NCBI RefSeq assembly: GCF_000025185.1
Contig: NC_013720.1
Span: forward strand, 2,294,001 to 2,358,000
DNA: 64,000 bases
Source of the DNA: Pirellula staleyi DSM 6068
GTDB lineage: Bacteria > Planctomycetota > Planctomycetia > Pirellulales > Pirellulaceae
Direction: 5' to 3'
Shown: piece by piece, positions 54,140 to 63,224 of the stretch
Layout of the letters: the number at the start of each line of letters is the position of its first letter
Numbering within the stretch: position 1 is the stretch's first letter
The notes under the pieces: generated by a model
Seen by the model: the letters and a program-made list of their open reading frames with translations, nothing else
Told to the model about the DNA's origin: nothing
Database searches by the model: none
Program-made: the position numbers and the translations under genes

Positions 54140-54727
54140 GTGACCGACGACCACGACGAACCGCAATACCCGCTCGAAATTGCCGTGATGGGCGAACTGA
54201 CCGAGCACGAACCCGACCTTTGCGAAAAGCTGCTCGCCGTTCCTCCTGGGGGTGAAGTGACCCTCTACTTCAACTCGCCAGGCGGGAGTGCCTACGCCGC
54301 CATGTCCCTTGCTTCGATCATAAAACTCCGCAATTTGCAGGCCACCGGCGTCGTCACTGGCGAATGCTCGTCGGCCGCTCTTTGGCCCTTTGCCGCCTGC
54401 ATCAAACGGCTTGTGACACCTCATAGTGTGGCCCTGTTTCATCCCATGAAATGGGAGAGCGAAGAACATGTCGGCATCGCGGAAGCTGCGGAGTGGGCCC
54501 GCCACTTCTCGCTCCTCGAAAAAGAGATGGATCAGCTGCTGGCTGATCTGTTTGGCATCTCGCTCGAGGTGATCGCCCCTTGGATGCGGCCCGGCCGCTA
54601 CGTTTCGGGACGCGAACTCGCCGCTGCTGGCCTGGCCGAGATCACCCCGCTAAGCTTCCTGGCCCATCTACAGCCGACGGAGCCTCCCCCGTCACCCAAG
54701 TCCAAAGCCAAGTCGAAATCGAAGTGA
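54140..54727 (+). CDS. ClpP-like serine peptidase family protein
   Basis: The 195-residue protein starts at the GTG at 54140 and has the ClpP/crotonase-like fold. Landmarks are YFNSPGGSAYAAM (43-55), the nucleophile region GECSSAALW (S78 likely) and LFHPMKW with the catalytic His at 101. The third residue of the ClpP triad, the Asp in TERDRFLSAPEA, aligns with Gly in MRPGRYVSGREL, so the usual Ser-His-Asp triad appears incomplete. The C-terminus is a Lys/Ser-rich tail. It may be a divergent or inactive ClpP-like protein. No Clp ATPase lies next to it. Confidence 0.85.
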   Translation: MTDDHDEPQYPLEIAVMGELTEHEPDLCEKLLAVPPGGEVTLYFNSPGGSAYAAMSLASIIKLRNLQATGVVTGECSSAALWPFAACIKRLVTPHSVALFHPMKWESEEHVGIAEAAEWARHFSLLEKEMDQLLADLFGISLEVIAPWMRPGRYVSGRELAAAGLAEITPLSFLAHLQPTEPPPSPKSKAKSKSK

Positions 54728-54880
54728 CAGCTCGCGGCGATTGCTAGCAGGCACGCTCGCCCTGTCGTCTCGCGCCGCTAGTTGATCTTGGTAAAAACCT
54801 CTGTCGCGGCCTACACTTGCGCTCCACTATGCCTCGCCAAGATGCGAAGTGCATTTCCTGCGCAAGAGCACGTAGTCGAC

Positions 54881-56425
54881 ATGCGACAAAGTCCTGCTGG
54901 TTCCGAAATTTCGAAAAGCGCCCACCCGTTTCTGCTTCGCTGCTGGGTGATTGGCGGCCTGCTGCTCTGCTGCGCACTGGCCGGATGCTCGAAAAAAACG
55001 ACTCCCCCGAAAATCGCTGGCGAAGAAGGAGAACTCGTTCAACTCCCTCGCACGTTTGCCTCTCCTCATCAGGGACTGAAGGACGAACTCGACGTCCTGA
55101 AGCAGACGGCTCAATTGCCGCGCATGTTGGCCGAACGATTTCCCTACTATGTGGCCGAGAAATCGCCAACCACTGCCTACACCCGATTAAACCGCTGCTA
55201 CCCACCACTTTCGCGGTCGATCTTGGCCGACCATATCGCCGAGCTTGTTCCGCGCGCATCGGGGCTACTCGGGCCTGTGGAACTCGCCAAAACACAAGAA
55301 CTCCTAGCTCGTTACGCCGAGAACCGCAAAGAATTGCGAGCGATTCTGCGAGAGCATCCCACCGGCCCCGAATTGCCACTCGCGATGGGGCCACTGGTCG
55401 ACGTCGAGTGCCTCGATGCCGCCGAAATTGCGATTCAAATCGAAGTCCTTGCCTCTGCAGCCGCTCTTTCGACTCACCATCCAGCAGCCGCTGAAGAAGC
55501 GATCGAAACAGGGCTCAAACTGGCCGCTTGGCTAGCCGGGGAACCCAGCGTCACAGTTCGAATCGTCGCCGCACAAACCAGGCATGCGGCACTCCAGTCG
55601 CTGGCGGCGCTCATCACCCAGCGGCAAGCCGATAGTGCCACCGTTGAGCGTTTGCATCGTGTAATCGATCAGCAAATCGCCACATGGCCCCTCGATAGTC
55701 AGCTATGGGAAGGGGACCGTCTTCAAGGGCTCATCACTTATGAGATTATAAGAAGCGGACACTATTTCTCGCTCCTTCCAGCCGACGAAATGAAATCGTT
55801 AGAAGAGCAGGGGATCTTAAAGACCACCGCCCGAGCGGTCTTAAAGAATATTGATGACGACGAGCAGTTTTATCTCCGCGCGATGCGTCAAATGATCGAG
55901 GCGAGCAATCAACCTTATTTTCTGCGCAAAAGCCGACTCGATACATTGCGAGCGGAACTCGATAACTTGCGGCTTCAACCTTTAGAGCCCCTCATTGCCA
56001 GTAGCATGTTGCTGGTCGATTTCGACGCAGCGCATCGCTGGCAGGCGATCGATCGTAGTCGCATGGATGCTTGGAGTTTGGCGCTGGGGGCTGCACTTGG
56101 CAAAGACGTATCCCCCATCGAGAGCCAGTTGACCGGCGAACTCTTTCGAATCACCGCAGTCGAAGAGCGGCTGGTGATCTCGGGCGTGAGTGTGCCCGAT
56201 GAACCGATTACGATCTATCGCATGAGCCCCGCACAGCCCACTTCGGCACCGCCAACGTCGAGCCAACTTCCCCGGGCTCTCGAGCAGCCTTATGCAGCGG
56301 AGATTCAGCCTGCATTTCCCGCTCCGCTTCCTGCCCCACAGACCCGAGAAGATCCTGCGGCTCTCCCCAGCTATCGAACGAGTCGTCCACGTTCGGTCGA
56401 CGTCTTTCCGGCGCAGCCTCGCTAA
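54881..56425 (+). CDS. Putative lipoprotein (about 514 aa)
   Basis: Started at the ATG at 54881, the leader is MRQSPAGSEISKSAHPFLLR, then a hydrophobic stretch ending in the lipobox CALAGC, so the mature protein would carry a lipid on the Cys. An in-frame ATG at 54842 is also possible. The mature part is long, mostly helical, and includes a central region without recognised motifs and a Pro/Ser-rich C-terminus (about 450-514). No family is recognised. It follows the ClpP-like gene in the same direction after 153 bases. Confidence 0.75.
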   Translation: MRQSPAGSEISKSAHPFLLRCWVIGGLLLCCALAGCSKKTTPPKIAGEEGELVQLPRTFASPHQGLKDELDVLKQTAQLPRMLAERFPYYVAEKSPTTAYTRLNRCYPPLSRSILADHIAELVPRASGLLGPVELAKTQELLARYAENRKELRAILREHPTGPELPLAMGPLVDVECLDAAEIAIQIEVLASAAALSTHHPAAAEEAIETGLKLAAWLAGEPSVTVRIVAAQTRHAALQSLAALITQRQADSATVERLHRVIDQQIATWPLDSQLWEGDRLQGLITYEIIRSGHYFSLLPADEMKSLEEQGILKTTARAVLKNIDDDEQFYLRAMRQMIEASNQPYFLRKSRLDTLRAELDNLRLQPLEPLIASSMLLVDFDAAHRWQAIDRSRMDAWSLALGAALGKDVSPIESQLTGELFRITAVEERLVISGVSVPDEPITIYRMSPAQPTSAPPTSSQLPRALEQPYAAEIQPAFPAPLPAPQTREDPAALPSYRTSRPRSVDVFPAQPR

Positions 56426-56464
56426 CGAGTTGCGGCGACCAGCCTCGCTGAAGATCGCTGTGTA

Positions 56465-57196
56465 TCAGCCCCGTTTGCGCCCTACAAATAGATAGTAGGG
56501 TGTGCGAATCAGTGGAATGTAGGGGACTTTCGCGACATGTTCTTCGAAGCGAATGGGCTCGAGATGTCGGTGTAAAAACGGCACGTGATCGGCCGAGGGA
56601 AAAACGTTATCCATCCCGAACCAAGTGGGCCAAAACGTGCGTGTGAACCAGCTATGTTTTTTCAGCCCATCGCGAGGAAACTTCCGGGCGACATAGAAAT
56701 CGACGACCCCCAGCACGCCGCCGGGCTTCAGCATCGCGATCGCGTTTTCGATCGCTGCAAACCAGTCGGGGATCATAGTCAGAGAATAGCTGAAGGTCAC
56801 CACATCAGCCTGCATTCCATCGGGCTGAAAGGTGGTGGCATCGGCTTCGACCGCTTCGACGTTATGCCACCCTTTAGCCGCAAAACGTTTGCGTCCCACG
56901 GCAAGCAGCGATGGCGAAAGATCGACCACCAGCACCTTGCCGAGCTTCGGAATGGAATTGGCAAAGTACTCGACGTTCGAGCCTGTTCCACCCCCCATGT
57001 CGACCCACAAACCACCATCGGGAGGCTGAATTTCGCGGTAAAGTTCTTCACGACCTTTCAACAGCCGTTTGCGAAAATCGTCGTACGCTTCTGCTTGGCC
57101 CGAGTAGAAGCTTTCCATGCGCGCGGCATGATCTTTTCCACGAACCGGTTTGACGGCGAGGTGATAGAGCACTTTGAGATCGCCGAGCAAACCCAT
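56465..57196 (-). CDS. btaB: Betaine-lipid N-methyltransferase BtaB-like
   Basis: This is a class I S-adenosylmethionine methyltransferase of about 243 residues, started at the ATG at 57196 with GGGAGAAG upstream (an in-frame GTG at 57223 is less likely). Motif I is VDMGGGTGSN, followed by VVDLSPSLLAVGRKR, ADATTFQPDG and LKPGGVLGVVDFYVA. It begins 50 bases after the btaA stop on the same strand. In DGTS synthesis BtaB adds three methyl groups to the headgroup made by BtaA, so the pair should make the phosphorus-free betaine lipid diacylglyceryltrimethylhomoserine. A C-terminal ARTPYY-like end is typical of the family. Confidence 0.88.
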   Translation of the reverse strand: MGLLGDLKVLYHLAVKPVRGKDHAARMESFYSGQAEAYDDFRKRLLKGREELYREIQPPDGGLWVDMGGGTGSNVEYFANSIPKLGKVLVVDLSPSLLAVGRKRFAAKGWHNVEAVEADATTFQPDGMQADVVTFSYSLTMIPDWFAAIENAIAMLKPGGVLGVVDFYVARKFPRDGLKKHSWFTRTFWPTWFGMDNVFPSADHVPFLHRHLEPIRFEEHVAKVPYIPLIRTPYYLFVGRKRG

Positions 57197-57245
57197 CGCA
57201 AACTTCTCCCGCCGAGACACCAAATATGAAATAGTATTCCAGGTC

Positions 57246-58436
57246 TTAGACCTTCAGGTCAGCAATATAAAAGCTGCCATAGGTATGGACACGATCTTTT
57301 TCGTGCAGTTCAGCCGCCAGTTTTTCGTGATGCGTTAGCAGTTCCGGGAGCATCCGCGACTGGCCATTCACATTCAGATTCACACGGTCGAGGAAGTCGG
57401 TTTTGAGTCCACCGCTGCGCCAAAGAATTCGGGTATCGGTGGCGGCTCGTTTCAAAATGGCTTGCCATTCGAGTTCTAGCAGCGGAAAAAACTTGTCGCT
57501 GAGCCAGTCCATATGATCGAGCAAGATATAACGCGAGATCTGACCCTCGTGCTTATCTAAAAAACCTTGCACCGAATCGGTGTGGGTGCTGACGCGGTCG
57601 ACGAGTCCACCCTTGAGCTTCGCGAAATTCTCGGCTTTGAGATATTCCGGACAGCATTCTTTGGTATAGCGCCCCTTCATATAGACGCGCCAGAAATAAT
57701 TGTCAGCCAGTGGCAACTTGCAGAAGACAGCTTCCACACTGTCCTGGACGAACTTCACAATACCACCTTTGTATTGTTGTTCGACCTGACGGCGCTGTGC
57801 TTTGGGGACACCGACCATGGAAAGTGTGGTATCGCGTCCCATTGCAAAACGCATCGGTCGCGACCAGAACTTGTCCCGCAGATGCTTCTCGTAGATCTCG
57901 ACCTGCTCTTCGATCGATTTAGCATCGAGGGCAGCTTCGATATGAGGGCGGACCCGAATGATTCGGTCGGTGTAAAGCTTAATGATGCGGGCAAACGCGC
58001 CACTAGTGCCACGGAAATAGAACGGGCGATTCGGATCGGCGAAGAACTTAATCCATTTGTCCCACCAGGTTTGTGACCAGGCGGGGAGTTCTTTGCGGAT
58101 CTTTTCTTTGTAGAGCTGGCGAATGCGAGGATGATAACCCTCGCCGAACATTAAAAAGAAGTCTTCGAAGTCGAGCGATTTAATGGCGGCCCGCTTCATA
58201 TCGAGCAGGGCGTTCTGGCGGGGATTCATATCCACCGCGTAGACGTGGTTGGGGCTGCAGAGTGCATAGTCGAGAGCGTTGCAGCCAGCCGACGTGATGA
58301 CGAGCACGTTGTCGGTCGGTTTCAGCTCGAGAGCCACGCGATCGAGTCGCGGATCCTCCCAGCAGGTGTTGTAAACCAGATTATTGCCGTGAACGAACTT
58401 AAAAACGCGTCCGCTCACCCAGTCCAGTACCGACAT
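57246..58436 (-). CDS. btaA: BtaA: diacylglycerol 3-amino-3-carboxypropyltransferase (DUF3419)
   Basis: The 396-residue product is a DUF3419 protein. Landmarks are the opening NNLVYNTCWEDPRLDRVAL (about 20-38), VLVITSAGCNALDYAL and VYAVDMNPRQNALLDMK (about 45-80), and FMFGEGYHPRI (about 95). The family moves the aminocarboxypropyl group of S-adenosylmethionine to diacylglycerol. The start has GAGGCGG upstream. It is the first gene of the btaAB pair and is divergent from the zinc-ribbon protease gene. In other bacteria DGTS synthesis is induced by phosphate limitation; no PhoB box was identified here. Confidence 0.93.
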   Translation of the reverse strand: MSVLDWVSGRVFKFVHGNNLVYNTCWEDPRLDRVALELKPTDNVLVITSAGCNALDYALCSPNHVYAVDMNPRQNALLDMKRAAIKSLDFEDFFLMFGEGYHPRIRQLYKEKIRKELPAWSQTWWDKWIKFFADPNRPFYFRGTSGAFARIIKLYTDRIIRVRPHIEAALDAKSIEEQVEIYEKHLRDKFWSRPMRFAMGRDTTLSMVGVPKAQRRQVEQQYKGGIVKFVQDSVEAVFCKLPLADNYFWRVYMKGRYTKECCPEYLKAENFAKLKGGLVDRVSTHTDSVQGFLDKHEGQISRYILLDHMDWLSDKFFPLLELEWQAILKRAATDTRILWRSGGLKTDFLDRVNLNVNGQSRMLPELLTHHEKLAAELHEKDRVHTYGSFYIADLKV

Positions 58437-58843
58437 CTTCGCCGCCTCGTGCCTGAAAATTAACTTCCATCAACGTTCCGCAGATTCTGACGCCGTCGGG
58501 CATGCTCCACAAGTCGCCACGATGCAATCGGACGAGAGGGGGCGGGTTTGGTAAATAAGGTAAACAAGTTGGGCTGTGGATCGAGACTGATCGATTCGGC
58601 CACAAGTGTCGATACGATCAAGGATTAGAGCGAGAGACTCCGGCTCGGACTGTGGGCGAGTGGGCAGTCTTAGCAGGTGAGAATTTAGACGGGACGAAAA
58701 AAATCGCTCGTCGCACAAAAATTTCTTTCGTTCTCGAGCGAACGGATGATATACAAAAGATCGCCCGTTAGTCTCCCTCAATTGGTGGGCTGATCGCGTG
58801 TGCGAAAATGCCTTGGGAGCTTGTGGCGGCGGAGATTTCCTCG
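58437..58843. other. Divergent intergenic region btaA / zinc-ribbon protease
   Basis: These 407 bases hold both divergent promoters. I see no gene. A search for an 18-22 bp direct-repeat Pho-type box would be informative, since btaA is often phosphate-regulated; by eye I do not find one. Confidence 0.4.
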
Positions 58844-61800
58844 ATGTCGCACCTCTCGATTACCTGTCCGCATTGCAAAAGCAATTTGCCAGTTCGGTAC
58901 ATGCCAGCCGCTGGCACGCAGGTGCAATGTCCGAAGTGTCGCGCTGCGTTCGCCGTCCAGCCACCCAAGCCAACGGTCGCCCCCGGCGATTTGCTCGGCG
59001 CAAGTTCCGTGGCAGTCGTCCCTTCGGCTCCTGTACCGGCTGCTCCGGTGCAAGCCACTCTTGTGCCGCCCAAGCCAGTAGCGAGGCCAGCCACTACTCC
59101 CGCCGCTGGCGCACCTTACGCACCAATCGTTCCTCCAGCGCTTCAGCCTCCACCTGCGGCTCAGACTGGATACGCCCAACCTTCGTATGGTCAGCCCGGC
59201 TATGGTCAGGCACCTTATGCGGCAGCACCAGCTCCGCTGCAAGTTCCGGCTGCTTATGGGGTTCCCGCTGGTAGTTATGCGCCGGTCGCTCCTCAGGGGT
59301 ACGATCCGCTGCAAAAGCCCGCCTTGGCACCCCCGGCGACTGTCCCCGGTTCCAAAACAGGGCTGATCATCGCCGCCATCGCCGGTTGTGCGGTGCTCGG
59401 CATCGTGCTGATCACCGTCGTAGTGGTGAGCTCGATGGGGGGCAAAAAAGATCCCGCCCTCGCAGCCAGCGGCACTTCATCACCGTATGGTGCCACCTCT
59501 GGCTACCAACCTGCTCCGACACCTGGTGTGGGTGGGGCGGTTCCCAGCCCGTTCACGAGTGGCATCCCCGCTCCCAATGGTTCGACACCAGTTCCACCCC
59601 AGCCTGTGCCTGGAATTCCAGCTCCCATTCCAGCCGTTAGTGCGACCGCTCCTCCTCCGCCACCACCGGTCGGTACAACGGCCAGCGGCATCGTTCCAGG
59701 AGCTGGACCGGTTGCTAAGGGGCTCGCCACCGTTTCCACGGAGCCTGCCTCGGCCTACCGCTTTGAACCCGGAAAGATGGCCCACTACACCTTTTCGATC
59801 GATGCCCCTGCACAAGGGGCCAAGTCGTTTGGAGCGATCTATTTTCGGACAGACGAACTAGCCCAAGCTGAAATTGAGCGTAAGGCACGCAGCGTGGATG
59901 AAGTGACCGGCACTGGGACCGCATTTGTGGTGCATCGCGACGGTTTGCTCGTCACCTGTGCTCACGTGGTGGAGGGGGCCAAGTCGATTGAAGTGAAGTT
60001 TGGGACGGAGTCGTACGTCGGTGAACTGGTGGCGATCGACAGCGTGCGCGATCTGGCTGTGCTACGTATCGACGCACGCAATCTCACCGAGCTTCCCATG
60101 GGGGATTCTTCGACACTCGAATTGGCTGAAGAAGTGCGCGCCGTCGGCTTTCCGCTCGCTTCGCAGTTGGGGGAGAGCATCAAGATCACCCGCGGCACGC
60201 TCTCTGGCCGGGTCTCTGAACCTTCCGGCGAGTTGCTGCAGATCGACGCACCGATCAATCCCGGCAATAGCGGTGGCCCCTTGGTCGACGAGAAAGGGAA
60301 CTTCGTCGGCGTTTGCAGTTCGGGGCTCGTTGGCGAACAGATCTCAAACGTTGGGTTTGCTTGCCCCAGCGCCGACGTAATGAAGATGCTTAACAAGCTG
60401 AATGTCTCGCTCGTTTCGACGCTGCGCACCGATTCGCTCACCGGCCCGCGTCTGGCGCGCCTCGTCACGCCGTCGGTAGCGCTGGTGAAAGTGAAGTCGT
60501 CCGATGCTTCCGGTGCTCAAGCGATTGAATATTCTGGCTACCTGGCCGATCAAACGCGCATCGGCCCTGGACTACGTCGTGAAGAAACGAGCAAGCTGAT
60601 TCTCTCGCACGCTGGCGAAGTGTTGGCGTCTAAAGGTTCGCTGGAGCTTCCGCATCATCATGGCTTGCTCGGGAACTTGATTTTTCATCAGCTCGGCACA
60701 CGTGGCGAACGAAAGTGGGACACCCGCCGGGTCACGACCGTAACAGTCACACAATCGCGTTCGGTCTTTCCACCTGGATTTCCCGGTGGCATGCCGGGTG
60801 GATTTGGTCCACGCGGAATCCCTGGTGGATCGTCGCAAATCGTGCTGCCGGCACTGGAGCGAAGCAGCTACGAACTTGTGACCGAGGGCGACGAGCTGAA
60901 GGTCAAAAAAGAGTATGCCTTTGTGGTTCTTGGTGGGGACATGAACGCGGAAGAGCCCGACCCGATGCTGGGGGTGAGTGGCAGTGGCGAGTTCATTTTC
61001 GATACCAAGCAGGGCTTGCCGAAACTCATGACCTTCGACACCCAGGTGATGACGAAACTGGGGAGCGGGCCACCTCAGTATCCGACGAAGCTGACTTGGC
61101 AATTGAAGGAAGTGGTGCCGACCAGCACGGGTAATCTTCCGACGCAGCCCCAGCCCGACTTGGCTTCGAGCACGACACCGAGTGTTCCTGTTCCAGCACC
61201 GGTTCCGTTTCCGGCGGTGCCCAACATTCCGAGCCCAGCTCCACCGCCTGATTTCGGAGCAACTCGTCCCGCTGAAGCTCCTACGGCGAAACGCGAGACC
61301 GATCCCAAAAAAGTCGACGAGATCATCGTGGCACTGGAATCGGCCGACGATTCGTTCGCAGCAAAGTTTCTCCCTGTCTCGCAGCTTTCGATGATGGAGC
61401 CGATCGATTCCAAACGCGACAAGGTCGCCACGCTTCTCGATCGTTTGCTAACGACCAAGCAACAGTCGGTTCGATCGGCTGCGATTCGAGCCGTGGCCAA
61501 GTGGGGAACTCAGCGAAACATTCCCACCCTGATGCGTCTTTGCGACGAACTTGATTTGGGGACGCGCTGGGGTGCCATCAATGCACTGGGGGATATCGGT
61601 GGCGATGCGGAGTCGGCTGCCAAAGTCGCTACGCTGATGGGGGATCAAAACGACATGCTGACAGCCGCAAACGCGCTGAAGAAGATGGGAACCTTTGCCG
61701 AAGAGCCAGTCTGGAAGCATCTCCAGCCCGACAACGTGCAGCTGTTCCTACAGGCAACGCACGTGCTGGACGAAGTCGGTACCGCGCGAAGCATCACAGC

Positions 61801-61894
61801 GCTCGAGCCGTTTGTGAACCACGAGCATATCAGCGTCCGCTCGAGCGCCACTCGCCTCGTCGCCAAGCTCAAAGAGCGTGCCGGAATAAAATAG
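58844..61894 (+). CDS. Zinc-ribbon / membrane / HtrA-like protease / HEAT-repeat protein
   Basis: I chose the ATG at 58844 so that the protein begins MSHLSITCPHCK, a zinc ribbon of the MJ0042 type (CPHCKSN...CPKCRAAF, residues about 8-35). A Pro/Ala/Gln-rich linker (about 40-165) precedes one membrane helix (about 172-197), then more Pro-rich sequence. A trypsin-like HtrA domain follows with the complete triad His374 (TCAHVVEGA), Asp403 (RDLAVLRID) and Ser476 (GNSGGP). The C-terminal 170 residues are HEAT-like repeats (AIRAVAKWGT, WGAINALGDIGGD). No PDZ domain is recognised. The product has 1016 residues. Membrane topology suggests a cytoplasmic zinc ribbon and an extracytoplasmic protease. 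Confidence 0.88.
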   Translation: MSHLSITCPHCKSNLPVRYMPAAGTQVQCPKCRAAFAVQPPKPTVAPGDLLGASSVAVVPSAPVPAAPVQATLVPPKPVARPATTPAAGAPYAPIVPPALQPPPAAQTGYAQPSYGQPGYGQAPYAAAPAPLQVPAAYGVPAGSYAPVAPQGYDPLQKPALAPPATVPGSKTGLIIAAIAGCAVLGIVLITVVVVSSMGGKKDPALAASGTSSPYGATSGYQPAPTPGVGGAVPSPFTSGIPAPNGSTPVPPQPVPGIPAPIPAVSATAPPPPPPVGTTASGIVPGAGPVAKGLATVSTEPASAYRFEPGKMAHYTFSIDAPAQGAKSFGAIYFRTDELAQAEIERKARSVDEVTGTGTAFVVHRDGLLVTCAHVVEGAKSIEVKFGTESYVGELVAIDSVRDLAVLRIDARNLTELPMGDSSTLELAEEVRAVGFPLASQLGESIKITRGTLSGRVSEPSGELLQIDAPINPGNSGGPLVDEKGNFVGVCSSGLVGEQISNVGFACPSADVMKMLNKLNVSLVSTLRTDSLTGPRLARLVTPSVALVKVKSSDASGAQAIEYSGYLADQTRIGPGLRREETSKLILSHAGEVLASKGSLELPHHHGLLGNLIFHQLGTRGERKWDTRRVTTVTVTQSRSVFPPGFPGGMPGGFGPRGIPGGSSQIVLPALERSSYELVTEGDELKVKKEYAFVVLGGDMNAEEPDPMLGVSGSGEFIFDTKQGLPKLMTFDTQVMTKLGSGPPQYPTKLTWQLKEVVPTSTGNLPTQPQPDLASSTTPSVPVPAPVPFPAVPNIPSPAPPPDFGATRPAEAPTAKRETDPKKVDEIIVALESADDSFAAKFLPVSQLSMMEPIDSKRDKVATLLDRLLTTKQQSVRSAAIRAVAKWGTQRNIPTLMRLCDELDLGTRWGAINALGDIGGDAESAAKVATLMGDQNDMLTAANALKKMGTFAEEPVWKHLQPDNVQLFLQATHVLDEVGTARSITALEPFVNHEHISVRSSATRLVAKLKERAGIK

Positions 61895-61935
61895 CCCGCG
61901 CTGATACCAACACTCCCTCTCGGCTCTTTTTTGGC

Positions 61936-62898
61936 TTACTTCACTCGCGTCATTTCAAACAGGTTCGTGGCTTGAGGACCTAAAAAGCCCTCGAAGCGAA
62001 CCTGTTTTCCTGTTTGCGGATCGAGATAAGCGTTCCGCTCGGCGAGTTCGAAGTAGGCGTATGTCCACGGCATCGATGTGAGCTTACCGCTCTCCATCAC
62101 CGACACCTCAGTCGGCACAGCTTCGGTTGCCGACTGTCGCAACTTGCTGCCAGCTTCGCCTTCGATCTCTGGCTTCATCGGTACCCCCGCTGCTGCGAGG
62201 GCATCGATCGTTTTCTCGAGGCTGTCGAGCCCGAACACTCCATGCGAATTCACGAGCGATGTGAAATGGTTCACCGCATAGCCGTGCACCATCACCCACG
62301 CGGCATACTGGCTCGTTCGATTCATCTCCACGACATCCGCCCGTTCCGGAACATTCCAAGGTAGCTCTGTGAAAATCTTCGTTACGTTCTCCAGCAGCGA
62401 GGGAGCGAAGTCGCTCTGTTGATCGAGCTGAGCAAGTTGCGCGAGGAGTTCGAGCGCCACCGGTTCGCGGTGCGACTTCACTGTGCGAGTGATGATGGTT
62501 TGTCTATCAGCGGGGAGCATCCAGCTGCAAAATTCCGAAACAAAAAGCTTGGGAAACTGCGGATGGGAATGGGCCAGGTGAATGGCCGAGAGATGTTTGT
62601 CGGCGAAGTAGTAGTTGCCAGCAGCGCGATAGCCCAAAGCCTCGAACACCCGCGCGATCGAAGCGATTCCCGCCATAGGCGTTTGCGAAGCGATGGTGCG
62701 AAACGCGATATGATCGTTGAAGAAGGTGGCTCCCGACTGAGCCACGATTTGTTCGTAGGTTTGCACATACGAAACACGTTTGCGGTATTCATCCCACAAG
62801 CGATCAAAGAGCGCTGCCAAAAACTTCTCGCGCGTGGTCGAGAGTGGGAGTCTGCCGTGAGGTTGTTCCGAAGGCTTCATCGCGCTAGTGATCGACAT
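61936..62898 (-). CDS. 2-oxoadipate dioxygenase/decarboxylase-like protein (DUF1338, HglS family)
   Basis: I chose the ATG at 62898, preceded by GAGGA, because upstream codons look non-coding. The 320-residue product has DUF1338 hallmarks: FFNDHIAFRTIA (an iron-binding His), YYFADKHLSAIHLAH, and YAVNHFTSLVNS (a second His) in the middle. The C-terminal TYAYFELAERN (Glu ligand region) and GFLGPQATNLFEMTR complete it. HglS, a characterised member, converts 2-oxoadipate to D-2-hydroxyglutarate in lysine breakdown. Diverging from it is a class III aminotransferase, which supports an amino-acid degradation role. Confidence 0.88.
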   Translation of the reverse strand: MSITSAMKPSEQPHGRLPLSTTREKFLAALFDRLWDEYRKRVSYVQTYEQIVAQSGATFFNDHIAFRTIASQTPMAGIASIARVFEALGYRAAGNYYFADKHLSAIHLAHSHPQFPKLFVSEFCSWMLPADRQTIITRTVKSHREPVALELLAQLAQLDQQSDFAPSLLENVTKIFTELPWNVPERADVVEMNRTSQYAAWVMVHGYAVNHFTSLVNSHGVFGLDSLEKTIDALAAAGVPMKPEIEGEAGSKLRQSATEAVPTEVSVMESGKLTSMPWTYAYFELAERNAYLDPQTGKQVRFEGFLGPQATNLFEMTRVK

Positions 62899-63224
62899 GA
62901 CTGGGTTCCTCGGAGAGTGAGGTACAAGCATTCGCTGGACGCGTCGGCTGATGGGGCCGGAGTCTGAGGATCGCATCTACTGGTCGCAAAAATTCCCTTG
63001 CAACGACAGCATCCCAGCGACAGTGCTTGGAATCGCTGTCCGAAAAACTTGCCCACAATCGATTCTACCGTACGATTCAAGAGGATCGTTTCATTTTCGA
63101 TGGTTGGCCCTGCGCGCTGTGTGTCAGGAGCATGCCAGCCGAACCTCTGTAATTTTTGGAATAAACAGCGCGGCCACAGCGGGATCCGCACCCCATGTAG
63201 TTCGATTTGGAAAGGATGCAGCTC
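62899..63224. other. Divergent intergenic region (DUF1338 / aminotransferase)
   Basis: This region is 326 bases and holds both promoters. The only strong element seen is the AAAGGA at 63211-63216 for the aminotransferase. No repeat or RNA gene is visible. Confidence 0.45.
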
